Part shown: piece by piece, positions 24,801-36,374 of the stretch
How positions within the stretch are numbered: the stretch's first letter is position 1
Layout: each line of letters begins with the position of its first letter
Program-made: the position numbers and the translations under genes
NCBI GenBank assembly: GCA_021464245.1
Contig: JADCRB010000046.1
Span: forward strand, 4,350,220 to 4,414,219
DNA from: Carallia brachiata
Taxonomy: Eukaryota > Streptophyta > Magnoliopsida > Malpighiales > Rhizophoraceae
Direction: 5' to 3'
Length of the DNA: 64,000 nucleotides
The notes under the pieces: model-generated
What the model saw: the letters and a program-made list of their open reading frames with translations, nothing else
The model's database searches: none
Told to the model about the DNA's origin: nothing

Positions 24801-27800
24801 GTCTTCTATTTCATCAACAGCAGCAAAAATCGTGGCAGTTGCATCTGGGCCTGGGTTTCTGTCTCAGTAACAAACAGTTATTAGAATATACGGTCTCTAC
24901 TATAAATTATATACATCCATACAGCTATTAGAATATACAGTCTCTACTATAAGTTATATATATATATATATATATATATATAGCCATAAGTTAATTGTCC
25001 TAAGTTCCTAATTCTCACTTCAGAGTTTCAAAGACCAATCCATTTAGATCAATACACTGCTTCCGGAAGAAAGTAATCAAGTTTGAAAAAAAGTCAGCTT
25101 GAGGGGCTGTCGCGACAAATCTATTCACAGACTCGTCTCCAACTGAAAACCAGATGAAAAATAACAATTAGCATTTGCGGCATTGAGATATAATTGCATT
25201 AAGAGTAAATGAAAAAAGGACAAGGAAACATAGGTGGAGAATAGGCTACCCACCATGATACACATTTAGTGTCACAGCACGTACTGCAGTACGAATCATA
25301 CTCTCTTCATGGAAAGCAAAATGTATCGCCTCCACATAAAGCGGAAAAGAAATGACTTCTTCCTAGGTTCACAACACATAAAAGAACAATATCAGGAAAA
25401 TAGAAAGAAACACACAAATAAGTAGAAGTGTGCGCATGTACAAACACAAAGAAAATGACGATAGTGATTCATTTTAGATAAGAGAAACGAAACTGGGCAA
25501 AAACCTAAAGAAAACAACATTTAAGTGGAACAGCAGTGCAAAATAAAGTGGCTAAAACTGATCGGTGTGAGCAAAGAAATAAGTGTTATCTATTTAATGC
25601 TTACCAGTTAAGGCACAGACCACAGCCCCATTAACATATTCAAGTCATTGTCAAACAACAGAGGAAAAAGGAGGACCTAAAAAGGTGAGATGCTTGAGAA
25701 AGAATTTAGTATCACTAAAGCTTTTAGACAATTTGGATCAAACAAAACCATTATAGAATCCATGCGCTGGAGCCAAAGAGTTCAAGTTTTAATATTGTTA
25801 CACAAGAATAACTCATGATAACAAAGAACTTCTTAGGTAGCCAGCATAATGTGTAATTTCCTACCATATCTTCAACAAGCTAAACATAAAAAATCATTAT
25901 AATAGTTTAGATGTCAATTGTAGAACATGTCAATATGGCATATACAGAGGAGCTTTCAACTATTCTTGGTCAATTATGTCCACTGTGATAAACATTAAGT
26001 GTCTCATATATAGGAGACACAATCAAATCAATTCAAAAAGGAGTAAACAAGCTCGATCAAACTAACAGATTAAAGATTCATACTTACATTTTGAGTTTTT
26101 ACAAGCAGAGAAATTGTGTTCTTGTTAAGCTTTCCACTTATTGCTCTTCATGGACCACAAAACATGCCATTGGAAAACCAAAGTACAAATATGTCAGCAT
26201 TGTACAACGTCAAAAAAAAAAAAAAAACTACAATGATAATGTCAATTACTGCAACTACAGCTTAGTTAAGAAAGTACACACCTTATAAAGGAAATGTAGA
26301 AAGACAATAGCTCTTCATTGCGAAAGTCAAATGGATAAGTAATCAAGAAGTTGATATGCTCATTGCTGAACATATAGTCTGCACGAATTCCCAGAAGGTA
26401 AGCTCAATTGACCAATCTGGCATTATTCAAGACCAAGTAAATAGCACAGAGATTATTTTCCCATAACCAGCTTACATATAGCATGCTCTGCTCTTAAGTT
26501 CTGAATCATGATGCTCATTGTCTGTAACAGCTGAAGTGAAACAGTCAAGGTCCTACTAATCTTCAATATTCGTACAAACTGCCCCAGAACTTGCTTTTCC
26601 ATAAAAAACCTGCAAAGAAGGAGGATAGCATAAAATTGCCGGGTAAAAAAAGATAAATTTGACAGGACATTCAAAACTAAGAAATCTTACTCAAAGAAGT
26701 TTGAATCATGCTGATCACCATACGTCATCAACTCTGCTATTGATCTTAGCGCCTCAATAACAAAATCCTTAGCAACAGAACAAAAGTTGATATTACTAAA
26801 CAGAAAATGAAAATACTAGGCAGTGTCGGAAATGAGCTGAAGTTGGAAGAAGAAAATTAAAATTAGTCACCTGATTAACCTCATTGACAATTTGAATCTT
26901 TTGCAGCTGATCAGTCAAATATCTAACAAAAAAAAAAACTATGAGTTTGCTTGGATTGACTTCTCAAGCTATTTCAACTAAACCCTAAAAGCACCAAAAA
27001 ACATTATTTGGCAAAAGAAAAAAGTATTCAATGCTCAGCAGCATAAAAAATAGGGAATAGCATTAGCAGATACTGAAAATAATCAAAAGTTAGCTCTCAA
27101 CAGTAATAATCCAGGATGTGGAAAGAACTGCAGCTAATAATTTCCACTTCAATTCCTTTTTTTTTTTTTGGTCAAAAAAGTTTTAGGTAAGGGGAGGTTG
27201 CCCTAATCCAGGGTCAGGGAAAGTCGCAGGCCTCAAAGAGGCTTACATTGGACTTACATATCACCTATCAAGGACTACCAGTAAGACTCGAACCCCAACA
27301 ATGAGAGTTCACTGTCATCAACAGTAATTGCACCAAAGTCACTGTTATTAATATGCAACTAAACAACAGCAATTATCAGTGATTCCATCAAACAGTTCAC
27401 TGTTTTGCTATTCACTAGTAACAGTTATCAGCAATAACATGAACCCACACTCATCAGTCACAGCCACAATCAAAACCCCTCAGACATTACCGTGAAGGCA
27501 GCATAAATCATTATAATCATACAAGAATTGTCATCACAATCACCATATGATATAAGCTTGGAAAGACTTTCACTGACGACAATGAGCCACTTTAGGGGAA
27601 AAAAAAAAAGCCAAAAAACAAATCAAAGTTGCAATAAAACTACCATAAAAACCCGCAATTACCCCAAGCAAGACATTATTATCAACCCAAAAACCTCCAG
27701 CCCACCTGTTTAACAACAAGGCCAATCCACGGCCATTGGCAAAAGCTATGTTTAAAATTTAAAAAAAAAAAAAACACCAAAGGAAGTACTTCCACTAATT

Positions 27801-28158
27801 CATCAACATTATAACAAAGCATACACATGAAATTTTCTTTTAAAAGAAAAGAAACATCCAATTAAATGGAAAGATGGAATTAAATTGAATTCTCAAAAAA
27901 AAAAAATCAAAAGAAAGAGGAAAAACCAAGATTCTTTGAAAAAAAAAATACAGCATCGAAGATTAAAAAAAAAAAAGAAAAAACGGAGACAAACCCTGAA
28001 TTCTTGAATTCTTTAAAATAAAAGCAATAGATTTAGTGATTAAAGGAAAAAAAAAAAATTCAAGAAAAAATAATAACAAAGAAAGGAAAGGAGAAAAGAA
28101 GAAACCTGAGTTCGTCCAAGGAGAATCGATCTCTTGATCTCCAGAAAGAAAACCACAT
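18274..28158 (-). CDS. TT9: TT9/GFS9-type protein, CLEC16A family (FPL domain)
   Basis: I built 21 exons (minus strand, all GT-AG and phase-consistent): 28106-28158, 26871-26922, 26691-26767, 26476-26609, 26282-26378, 26088-26145, 25254-25362, 25019-25142, 24672-24858, 24245-24552, 23883-23971, 23734-23804, 22449-22559, 21079-21144, 20354-20491, 19910-20015, 19759-19830, 19566-19624, 19157-19316, 18828-18994 and 18274-18603. They encode 855 residues; Arabidopsis TT9 is about 840. The protein starts MWFSFWRSRDRFSLDELR, continues through the FPL domain (about 40-190, with FFMEKQVLGQFVRILK) and the long CLEC16A C-terminal region. In Arabidopsis TT9/GFS9 is a Golgi-associated peripheral membrane protein needed for vacuole development, protein sorting and seed-coat flavonoid accumulation. 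No stop or frameshift was found. The least certain junction is the start of the exon at 19624, chosen because it alone keeps the frame. Exon 1 has further copies downstream. Confidence 0.93.
23045..23244. repeat. Two-copy tandem repeat, 100-bp period, in a TT9 intron
   Basis: TTATCCTATCAGAAGTCAGA begins at 23045 and again at 23145. The two 100-bp units match with a few substitutions up to AGTAAGCAT and CGTAAGCAT. They lie in the intron between the exons at 23734-23804 and 22449-22559, away from splice sites. Confidence 0.8.
24878..24980. repeat. Short tandem repeat and TA microsatellite in a TT9 intron
   Basis: The phrase ATTAGAATATACGGTCTC followed by TACTATAAATTATATA recurs about 50 bp later as ATTAGAATATACAGTCTC with TACTATAAGTTATATA, and the second copy runs into a TA run at about 24955-24980. 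It is intronic. Confidence 0.6.
27160..27310 (-). mobile_element. Probable tRNA-derived SINE in TT9 intron 1
   Basis: On the minus strand a B-box-like GTTGGGGTTCGAGTCTTAC is followed by about 110 bp and an A-tail (T run at about 27160-27171, then GGTCAAAAAAG). The A box is not convincing and no target duplication was seen, so the 5' border is approximate. The duplicated copy of this intron near 36.45 kb lacks this segment together with about 240 bp of flank. Confidence 0.45.
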
Positions 28159-28620
28159 GATTTGTGCGACCGATCAGACCTTTAAATTAAACCATCTCCG
28201 ACTCATCCTCGGCGCCGACTACAGTCCAATTGAGCCCTCACCGACTCATTTCCGGCGGCGCCGATTACGCTTCTCGATCTTTCTCCGCTCGAGAGACAAA
28301 TAATCTCAAATCTAGGCGAGGGTGAAAAAACAGCAACAGAAAACCCAACAGCAACAAGAGCATGCGGAAGAGCAAAGACACAGAATAGAATATGCTTCCT
28401 TTCTTATTATTATTATTATTTTTTTATTAGGAAAAGGTGTAGGAATACGAACGAGAAAAAGGAAAAGGAGAGTTATTTATTACATTTGACAGTTCATAAT
28501 GGGAGTGCGGACAAAGCCACGGACGCTGGCACATTCGGCTAGTGAATTTGGGCCTTGTGGATAATGATTGGGCCCTGACGTTTTACCGTAACCCAATTGC
28601 TACCGTAGTGAGCCCGACAA
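28159..28620 (-). promoter_or_regulatory. TT9 5' leader and promoter region
   Basis: Upstream of the TT9 ATG lies a GC-richer leader (28160-28370) rich in CGCCG and TCTCG, with no clear TATA box. Farther upstream are two TGGGCC site II-type motifs, at about 28551 and 28569. Site II elements are common in plant housekeeping promoters. The whole region is repeated beside the orphan exon at 36982-37034, including both TGGGCC motifs (about 37568 and 37587). Confidence 0.5.
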
Positions 28621-29258
28621 AGCCCAGGAATCCTATGGAATGTGGAATTTTTAGGAATAGCTTAAGATTCAATTCGGTTTGAATCCGCTAAAAATTAGGT
28701 AGTGGAGTTATACTTAAATTTATTATTTGATTCGAGAAATATCGAAATTATTTAATCACTTAGCACCTTTTGAATGCAAAATTGCAAGAAGATAACGAAA
28801 GTGCATTGGTGAGCAGAGCATTGATAACAATTTTTCAAAGAGAAAAGACTGAATCTGAGTGAAATTAAATTCTTGAAAAAACATAATGAAAGAAAAAGGA
28901 TTGACTAATTAAGAATAACTAAAAAGATTCTGATCAAAAAAATAATAGTAACTAAAAAGAAAGGGGAACTGAAACATGAAATCTTGAAATTTAAAAAAAA
29001 AAAAATTGGAGTGAAGGAAATAAGAATAAGAAACCTAGATTGTGAGGGAAAGAAAACAACGAAAAAAAAAGATTTAAAGATAAATAAAGAACTTAAAAGG
29101 GGAAAGAACCTAAATTATCGAAAATAAATAAACACAAGAGATTTAGTGATTGATGAAAATTGAAAAGAAACATGAATTCTCAGAAAAAAAAAACGAAAAA
29201 TTTCGAAGGATACAGTGATTGAAGTTAACTGAAACAAAAAGAAAAAAAGAAAAGAAAC

Positions 29259-29312
29259 CTGAGTTTGTGTAAGGGGAATCGATTTCTTCATCTCCAAAAA
29301 AGAAAATCACGT
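29259..29312 (-). pseudogene. Decayed copy of TT9 exon 1 (older duplicate)
   Basis: Minus-strand sequence matches TT9 exon 1 along its length (TGGAGATGAAGAAATCGATT for TGGAGATCAAGAGATCGATT), including the donor CTCAG/GTTTC. The start codon is ACG instead of ATG and one extra T breaks the frame. AT-rich sequence left of it also resembles TT9 intron 1. No other TT9 exon follows, so it is a fragment. Its partner in the second unit is at 38420-38473. Confidence 0.75.
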
Positions 29313-29394
29313 GCACTCTAATTGAAGTAGTTGAAAGTTTGTATCATATATCTCATGTTTAAACTCAATTCTCTCTCTCACATGCTCCCTATTC

Positions 29395-30414
29395 TTTTTT
29401 TTTTATTGAAAACGAAAATTATTATATTAATAGACAATAAATTCGTACATGAAATCGATACTAAAGTATTGGAAGTGTCTGCATAAAGCAGGAGAGTTCA
29501 TTGACACAACTGACCTACACATAAAATAGTTAGATTGACTGTAAACAAATAGGGCACAAAACCCACAATTATTAGTCGGATTGAAAATAGACCTAACTAA
29601 TCTCGAAAAATTAACTAGACCTATTTCAATCGGATACAGCTGCATATCGCAACACCCACCGCACAGAGGTGGATTATTGACTGAATTCGTCCCAATATTT
29701 ACGGCAACAATTCTGAACTGGCAATATAACATATAGAACAAAACACAAACATAGTGGCACATGTCACCTAGTACACCAAAAAACCAACAAAAGTCATTTC
29801 CACCAATTCCAGCTACAGCGACGACGGGCGACAGTGACCCCAACGGTAACATGGCTGGCTGTATGGACACAGGTGGCGGCAGATAGAAGGTAGGTGGTGA
29901 CAGGAAGAGCGTGGTCAGCGGAGAGAACATCACCAGTTGAGACATCAAGGCTGAAGACGCCAGTCTGAACTCCGAGATCGTGGGTCTCGGCTGTTGCGCC
30001 GGAGGCTAGTAGGGCAATTTCGGTAGTGAAAGCAACTTCAGATTCCAGGGTGCTGGCGACCAGTATGACGAAGCCAGCGGCTGAGCCCGCGATGGAGACG
30101 GTAACACTGTCGCCAGAACTTGCAAAATTGGAGAAAAGCTATGAGAAAGTATAGATCTGACCACATAGACGCAAAGGGTGACGTTATTAAAATCAAAACT
30201 GCCTGAAAGCGGAACAAAAAGCCCCATCTAGCCAATTGGGGGTCTGTTATATTGAAAGAAAATGGAGAGATTAGGGAAGGAAACAAAGAGGACAAGAGGG
30301 GGGAGGAGAACTGAAGATGGCAAGGTAGAAAGCCGACCGGCAAAGGTGAATGGTCACCACTGCCGGCCAACAATGTTGATTTTAAACAGAGAGGGCGAAA
30401 GAGTTTAGAGAGAG
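29395..30414 (-). mobile_element. LINE-like retroposon, 1020 bp, with 17-bp target duplication
   Basis: TCACATGCTCCCTATTC at 29378-29394 and TCACATGCCCCCTATTC at 30415-30431 (one mismatch) flank the element. The left end is a T run, so it is oriented minus with a 3' A-tail; just inside is an AT-rich end (CATGTACGAATTTATTGTC, then AATATAATAATTTTCG). Two minus-strand frames (29427-29948, 30038-30433) do not resemble reverse transcriptase or endonuclease, so it is probably truncated, internally deleted or non-autonomous. The second duplication unit has no counterpart at the matching position. Confidence 0.75.
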
Positions 30415-30431
30415 TCACATGCCCCCTATTC

Positions 30432-32162
30432 AATAATGGACTTATATGTCTTCAAGAGACTAAAAAAAGAAAATGTTACTCTTGATACTATTTTGTAGTA
30501 AACCCCTTTTATCTCTTAGTAATTCATGTTAAAATTAACCCCTTAATTTGTATGAGAAAAAATAAAAATACTTAACTACGTAACAATATAGTGAGAGAAA
30601 TATAAGAGACTTACAGTTCATTAAATAATTTATATGTATTTGATTTTTTTCTATTCTCGAAGGGTCCATTTGTTTCACTATAAACATTTTTCTGTAAAAA
30701 ATTTTCTACATTTTCTGACATTTGGCCCACAGTAAAATTGTAGTTTAAAAAAAAAAAAGTTAAAGGTAAAAAAATAATGATTTTTAAGGAAAACGACTTC
30801 ACCTCATTAAGAGACAAAGTTATTTTCTACGCTTGTTGGTTGGCTGAAGTAGTCAATCAGAGATGGATCTAAGGCATTCTGCCCTCTTTTGGTCATCCAT
30901 AATAGTCGATTGCTCAACAAATAATTGAGTAATTGAGAAGGATTATCAATTAATTAAGCAAGTTATAAAAATTAACAGCATTAGCACGGTAAAATATTTT
31001 TCAATAAGTTTCAATATCACAGCCAAACAGTAGAAAATAATTTATTTTCACTGCAAAAATTTTTTTTTACAAATATTTTACACAGATAAATTATTTTTTA
31101 ATAAACAAACGGACTGTAATAATCTATTTGTTTTGCAATGGAAATGTAGGGAAAGAAAAAAAATATAATCATTATAATAATTATTATTTTATAATTTCCT
31201 CACAAAATTTTCTTTTTCTCAACTTTCTTCACTTATCCAAATAATTTTTTTTTTTCACTATTTTTTCTCTCACTATTTTTCTCTCACAAATTGCTATTCA
31301 TATTTCTTTCTCTACACTTTTTTTTCTCACAATTTTTTCTACTTATCTAAATAACTTATTTCCATCACAATTTTTTCTACTATAAATTACTATTTATTTT
31401 TTTTCTTCACTTTTTTTTTCATAACTTTCTTGACTTGTCCAAATACTTTTATTTTCCCACAACTTTCTTTGTCACTTTTTTTCCACATCTTTCTGCTAGG
31501 AGAGAGAAAGAAATTAGTGAGAAATAAAGTAGTGTGAAGGAAATAAATAAGAAAAGAAATAATTTTACTAATAGTTGTTTAGATATGTTAGAATTAAGTA
31601 AGAAAATTGTAAAGAAATAAATTTTTTATTTAGATAAAGAGAGAAATTAGAGAAAAAAATATTAATTATACTAAATAATAAAAAATATTCTTAATTATTT
31701 TTTTAAAAAGGGTTAAGATAAGTTGAGGATATTTTAATAAATTCATTGAAAGTCAGAAACTTTGCTTCTGATTTCTCCACTTTTTTTCAAGAAAACGGTG
31801 ATAATGACAATCAATGGGTCCATGTGAAATTTTCCAACCCAATTCGCACGCTTTTTTTTTTCTCCTGTGGTATCCAAACATGAAAGTCTCCAATTCCTAA
31901 GGCATTTTCTTTCTACGCCATTTCTTTCTCTGGGTTTCTCTTCAAACCATATGAGCAGTAAGTCTAAGTCAAAGTCTTTTGTTCAAAAAAGTCTAATGGT
32001 GTGATTGATTTGCGTTAGAAAAGAAAGAGAAATGAAAATTGCTAAAACTAATACACTTTCTTCTGTTTTGGATGAGTTAGAAAAGTGTTAAAAAATAACA
32101 TGGGTGCTATAAAACACTTTCCAGAGATCTTTCTACCCACTCCTCTCTCTTTCTCTCTCGCA
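30432..32162. other. Intergenic, with T-rich MITE-like block
   Basis: No gene is visible. About 31120-31700 is pyrimidine-rich and then purine-rich, with recurring phrases such as CTCACAA, TTTTTCTAC and CAAATAA, as in blocks at 35288-35618, 39715-39960 and 53940-54230. The last 100 bp (from about 32107) is the TMK4 5' leader, shared with copy 2. An in-frame upstream ATG at 32085 could extend the protein, but the signal peptide starts at 32163 and copy 2 has no equivalent. Confidence 0.5.
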
Positions 32163-34490
32163 ATGGGTCTTCCTCCGATCCTCTCCCACCTCTTCCTCCT
32201 CCTCCCTCTCCTCCTCTGCAACACGGCGGCGGCAGACGACTCTGCCGTCATGCTAAAACTAGCCGCCGCCCTTACCCCAACACCCTCATCTTGCTCAACC
32301 ACCTCCGCCACCGGCTACTGCAGCTGGGACGGCATCATGTGTGATTCCTCCATCCGCGTCGCAGCCATAAGACTCGCCAACAAAGACATCTCCGGCACGT
32401 TACCCGCCGAGCTCTCCACTCTATCACAGCTCCGGTCACTCTCTCTCCAGCAAAACCAGCTCTCCGGCGCACTCCCTTCTCTGGCAAACATCTCCACACT
32501 CCAAGAAATCTGCCTTGACAGCAACAACTTCACCAGCATTCCTCAAGGCTTCTTCCAAGGCCTCACCAGCCTCCAAATCTTCAGCATCAGCCAAAACAAC
32601 TTTCTTGCTTCATGGTCAATACCCACTGATCTGACTCAATCTGCAAGCCTCAATACTTTTGAGGCCAGCCAAGCCAACCTTGTGGGGCCCATACCCGATA
32701 TTTTCGGCTCCCTTCCGAGCTTGCAGAATCTCAGGCTTTCTTACAACAATTTGACGGGTACTTTGCCTGTTTCTCTTGCAATTTCCGGGATTCAGAACTT
32801 GTGGGTCAATAGTCAGGAAATGGGTCTAACTGGTAATATAACTGTGTTGTCTTCGATGGCTCAGTTAAAGCAAGTTTGGCTACAAAAGAACCAGTTCTCT
32901 GGTCCCATTCCAGATTTGTCAAAATGTGTCAACTTGTTTGATTTGCAGCTCAGAGCTAACCAGTTTACGGGGATCCTGCCGACTTCTTTGGTTTCGCTTC
33001 CTGCTCTGCTGAATGTTTCTTTGTCAAACAACAAATTGCAAGGTCCTGTCCTGAACTTCCCGAAAGGTGTGGTGGTGGACAATAGTGGGATCAATAATTT
33101 CTGTGTCAGCACTCCTGGGGTTGCCTGCGATCCGCAAGTGACCACATTGCTGCAGATTGCAGGTGCTTTTGGGTATCCTGCGACGTTGTCCGATTCTTGG
33201 GATGGGAATAATGCTTGCAATAATTGGGAATTTATCACGTGTGATACACAGAGTAGAGTTGTTACGGTAAACTTGGCAAAGCAGCATTTTACAGGGACCA
33301 TCTCTCCAGCATTTGCCAATCTCACAGCATTGAGAAACTTGTATCTGAGTGATAACAATTTGACGGGTTCGATTCCTGGTAGCTTGACAAGTTTGGCACA
33401 ACTTCAGGTTCTAGATGTCTCCAATAATAATCTTACTGGGGGAGTCCCGTCGTTTGCATCTTCTGTCAAGTTGATCGCTACACCAGGCAATTCTTTGCTT
33501 GGGAAAGGGACTGATACTGGAAGTGGGGGACAGCATCTTTTGGCTCCTACACAAATGCAACTGCATCAAGTGGGAATTCTGGTGGGTCAGGGAATGCTAG
33601 TGGTGTATCGCCAGGTTTGATTGCTGGCATTTTCATTGCTACTGTCATTTTTATTGCTGTTGTGTTGATTGTGCTTTTTAAGTGTATCGTCAAGAAAGAC
33701 GCGGAAAGTCAGATGCAGTTGTGAAGGATGAGGAGAATGGGAACACGGTGGTTAAGAATAGGGTATCTTTTTACACGAGTGGGTATGGTGTTATTAGTGA
33801 TATACAAAGTCAAAGTAATGGTAATCATGTGGTCGTCACTTTTTCGAGGGTGGAAATGTTGTGATTTCAATTGAAGTTCTTCGACAGGTTACGGACAATT
33901 TTAGCGAGAAAAATATTTTGGGGCAGGGAGGTTTTGGCGTGGTTTATAAAGGTGAATTGCATGATGGGACTAAGATAGCTGTCAAGAGAATGGAAGCTGC
34001 CGGATTTGGTACAAAAGGGATGGATGAGTTCCAGGCGGAGATTGCAGTGCTTACCAAAGTGAGGCACAGGCATTTGGTTGCTCTTCTGGGTTACGGTATA
34101 AATGGAAATGAGAGGCTTTTGGTATATGAGTACATGCCACAAGGTACGCTGGCACAGCATTTATTTGAATGGCGTGAACATGGATACCCTCCTCTTACTT
34201 GGAAGCAAAGGATTACCATTGCGCTGGATGTGGCTCGAGGAGTCGAATATTTGCACAGCTTAGCTCAGCAAAGTTTTATTCATAGAGATCTGAAGCCTTC
34301 AAACATACTTCTTGGGGATGATATAGAGCTAAGGTTGCCGACTTTGGCTTCGTTAAACTTGCGCCAATGGAAAGTATTCCATTGAATCAAGATTGGTAGG
34401 AACATTTGGCTACCTTGCACTTGAGTATGCTGGTAAGAAAAGACATGAATTTCCGTGATCTATCATTTTGGAATTGGTCATTATGTAAAT

Positions 34491-34748
34491 GGTTTTACTA
34501 CATACCCCGAGGTGCACCACCGAGTGGTGCACCAAGGGAATAAACAAAATTTTTTTGGTTTTTTCTAAATTAAAATTTAAATCTAAAACAGTGTTACTCT
34601 ATGACATAAATTGCAAATATTCTATGAAATTTTTTATAAAAAAATTTTTCATTTGGAAAAAAAATTATTTTGTTAAAACAGTACAAAAATATTATTCTTT
34701 TATTAAATTTGTATACTTGCTATGTATAAACCTTTGTGTACCTATCTT
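34491..34748. mobile_element. 258-bp insertion in TMK4 copy 1 intron, TAAAT target duplication
   Basis: TAAAT at 34486-34490 and 34749-34753 flanks 258 bp missing from the matching point of copy 2 (TGTAAATTGAATCAATTCTG near 44417). Near its left end is a perfect 10-bp hairpin (34511-34520 against 34524-34533). The rest is AT-rich with no open frame. The element type is not recognised. Confidence 0.65.
34511..34533. repeat. Perfect hairpin, 10-bp arms with a 3-nt loop
   Basis: GGTGCACCAC, loop CGA, then GTGGTGCACC. It is GC-rich inside an AT-rich insertion, so it would fold stably as DNA or RNA. Confidence 0.9.
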
Positions 34749-35287
34749 TAAATTGGATCAATTCTGTATGGACGTTGGTAATTTATGATGGTTTTTTATC
34801 TGTTTGTTGAGATATAATGGGAATTGCATATATCCTCTTCAAAGTTGGCATAGATAATAAATATAGACTTATTTTCTAAACTGCTCCGAACATGCTAATT
34901 TTTGAATATATATATGTCTATATATATATATACATATTGATGGAAATTGCTGCTGTTAGATGCTTGCCTTGCCTCCTTCCCATAGAGTTAATTGTTTCCT
35001 TATCGTCTTTGGTGCCAAGATTTTGACATACTAAAAGAGAGTATGACGGTGTGTAATTTCTTTGGTTTGTGACAAGCATCATCTTTTAGTAGGCATTGTA
35101 GAATGTCTTGAATTTTTATTGATCAAGGAAGAACGAACCCTAGCTTTCTCCAGTGTCCTTTTTCTTATCTTTTTAGATCCCTCTTCAAATTGGGGGTTAG
35201 CTCTTTCTTTTTCGTAGCGTAGACCTTCTCAGCAAAACATCATTCATTGTTAGAAAATGATAATGTTGACACATTTGCTAATTATTA

Positions 35288-35618
35288 ATAGTGTGTTTAG
35301 ATCGTGAGATTTTAGTGAGAAAGAAAATTATGAGAAAAAATAATAAAAAAATAAAATTTTATATTTAAATTGTATGAAAAAATTGTAAGCAATAAAATAT
35401 ATGAATGAAATTATAAAAATACTCTTATAATTAATAGAATAGAATATATGAGAGTTATTATGATTATTATTTTTTTATTTTTTAATTTTAATTTTTTTAA
35501 TTGATTTGATAATTTAAACTTTTTCTTCCTTTTCATCTTTTTTTCATACTTATCAAAGAAGAAAAAATTTTTTAAATTTTTTTTTAATTCTTTTCTAACA
35601 CTAATCCAAGCACACTAT
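35288..35618. mobile_element. MITE in TMK4 copy 1 intron
   Basis: The ends are imperfect inverted repeats: ATAGTGTGTTTAGAT at the left and ATCCAAGCACACTAT at the right (13 of 15 pair). The 331-bp interior is AT-rich and non-coding. It interrupts sequence that is continuous in the intron of copy 2 (CACATTTGCTAATATGATTA near 44910), so it probably inserted after the duplication. A TA or AT target duplication is possible but cannot be told apart from the termini. Confidence 0.75.
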
Positions 35619-36335
35619 AAATCATGATAATAATTACTTATTAATTTATTGTGGTTGAATACTGAATGGGAGATGCCAGTATTGCCAAAAGTGTCAACTT
35701 ACTTATGACACTAGCTGATTTTCCATTGATGTGTTTCTGATGTATTTTGTGTTATTGGCAGAAAAGTTGGTACAATTTTGTTGCTTTTCTTATTGTCATT
35801 ATCACTGTCATTATCATCAGTCACTTTTATTGCCTTACTTTGGATCATGTTTAATTGACTTGGCTTTTGAACCTACAACTGTTCTGGGCAGCCACTGGGA
35901 GAGTGACAACAAAAGTGGATGTCTATGCATTTGGTGTGATCCTGATGGAGATTATCACAGGGAGAAAAGCTTTAGATGATACAATGCCAGATGAAAGGTC
36001 TCATTTGGTCGCATGGTTCCGGAGGGTCATAATTAACAAAGAGAACTTGCCAAAGGCAATTGATGAAACTCTAAAAAATCCTGATGAGGATACATTAGTT
36101 AGCATTTCCAAAGTGGCCGAGCTAGCGGGGCATTGCACTGCTCGTGATCGACTACAACGCCCAGACATGGGCCATGCAGTCAACATATTGGGACCTCTTG
36201 TGGAGCTGTGGAAACCTGCGTGTCAGGAGGAGGAAGACACTTCTGGAATCAAGCGCAACCTGAGCCTTCCTCAATTTTTGCAAAGATGGCAAGCTGATGA
36301 AGTTACACCAACAATGTTCTGCGGTATGTCTTATT

Positions 36336-36374
36336 GACGCAGACAGAAAAAGATTTAACAACCAATATTCTCGG
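36336..36374. other. Duplication junction with about 39 bp of filler
   Basis: To the left is TMK4 coding sequence up to TCTTATT. To the right begins TT9 intron 1 sequence (AAGTATTCAATGCTC). The 39 bp between matches neither parent at this point. Its first 11 bases, GACGCAGACAG, also occur at 38705-38715 and 39309-39319, so part of the filler may be copied from nearby. Confidence 0.75.

Larger units (their letters stand above)
27016..36335. repeat. Segmental duplication, unit 1 (about 9.3 kb)
   Basis: This unit runs from within TT9 intron 1 through TT9 exon 1, its promoter, a decayed exon-1 copy, a LINE-like insertion and TMK4 copy 1. Its order is repeated at about 36375-45682. Matching landmarks are AAGTATTCAATGCTC at 27022 and 36384, TT9 exon 1 at 28106 and 36982, the older exon-1 relic at 29259 and 38420, TTTTGTAGTAAA at about 30490 and 39587, and the TMK4 start at 32163 and 42087. 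Unit lengths are nearly equal (about 9320 and 9310 bp) despite separate insertions in each. Confidence 0.88.
32163..36337 (+). pseudogene. TMK4: TMK4-type LRR receptor kinase, copy 1 (pseudogene)
   Basis: Two exons: 32163-34432 and 35892-36337. They cover a signal peptide, two leucine-rich repeat blocks split by a cysteine-containing island, a transmembrane segment and a Ser/Thr kinase ([29 protein letters not shown]). Against copy 2 I count five single-base losses in exon 1: near 33528 and 33696 (around the membrane segment), 33829 (juxtamembrane), 34324 (before DFG) and 34366. The APE motif reads ALE. The end is also lost: homology stops at 36335, and a TGA in non-homologous sequence replaces the last 20 or so residues, including the family tail SQTQSSIP. 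The intron holds a 258-bp insertion and a MITE. The ectodomain frame alone stays open to 33620, so a secreted LRR fragment is conceivable but unproven. TMK4 (BARK1) acts in plasma-membrane auxin signalling in Arabidopsis. Confidence 0.9.

Noticed and set aside
32861..33401. Minus-strand frames of up to 165 codons within TMK4 copy 1, repeated in copy 2 at 42895-43329
   Set aside because: Antisense shadows of the LRR-coding frame; their conservation follows from the duplication.
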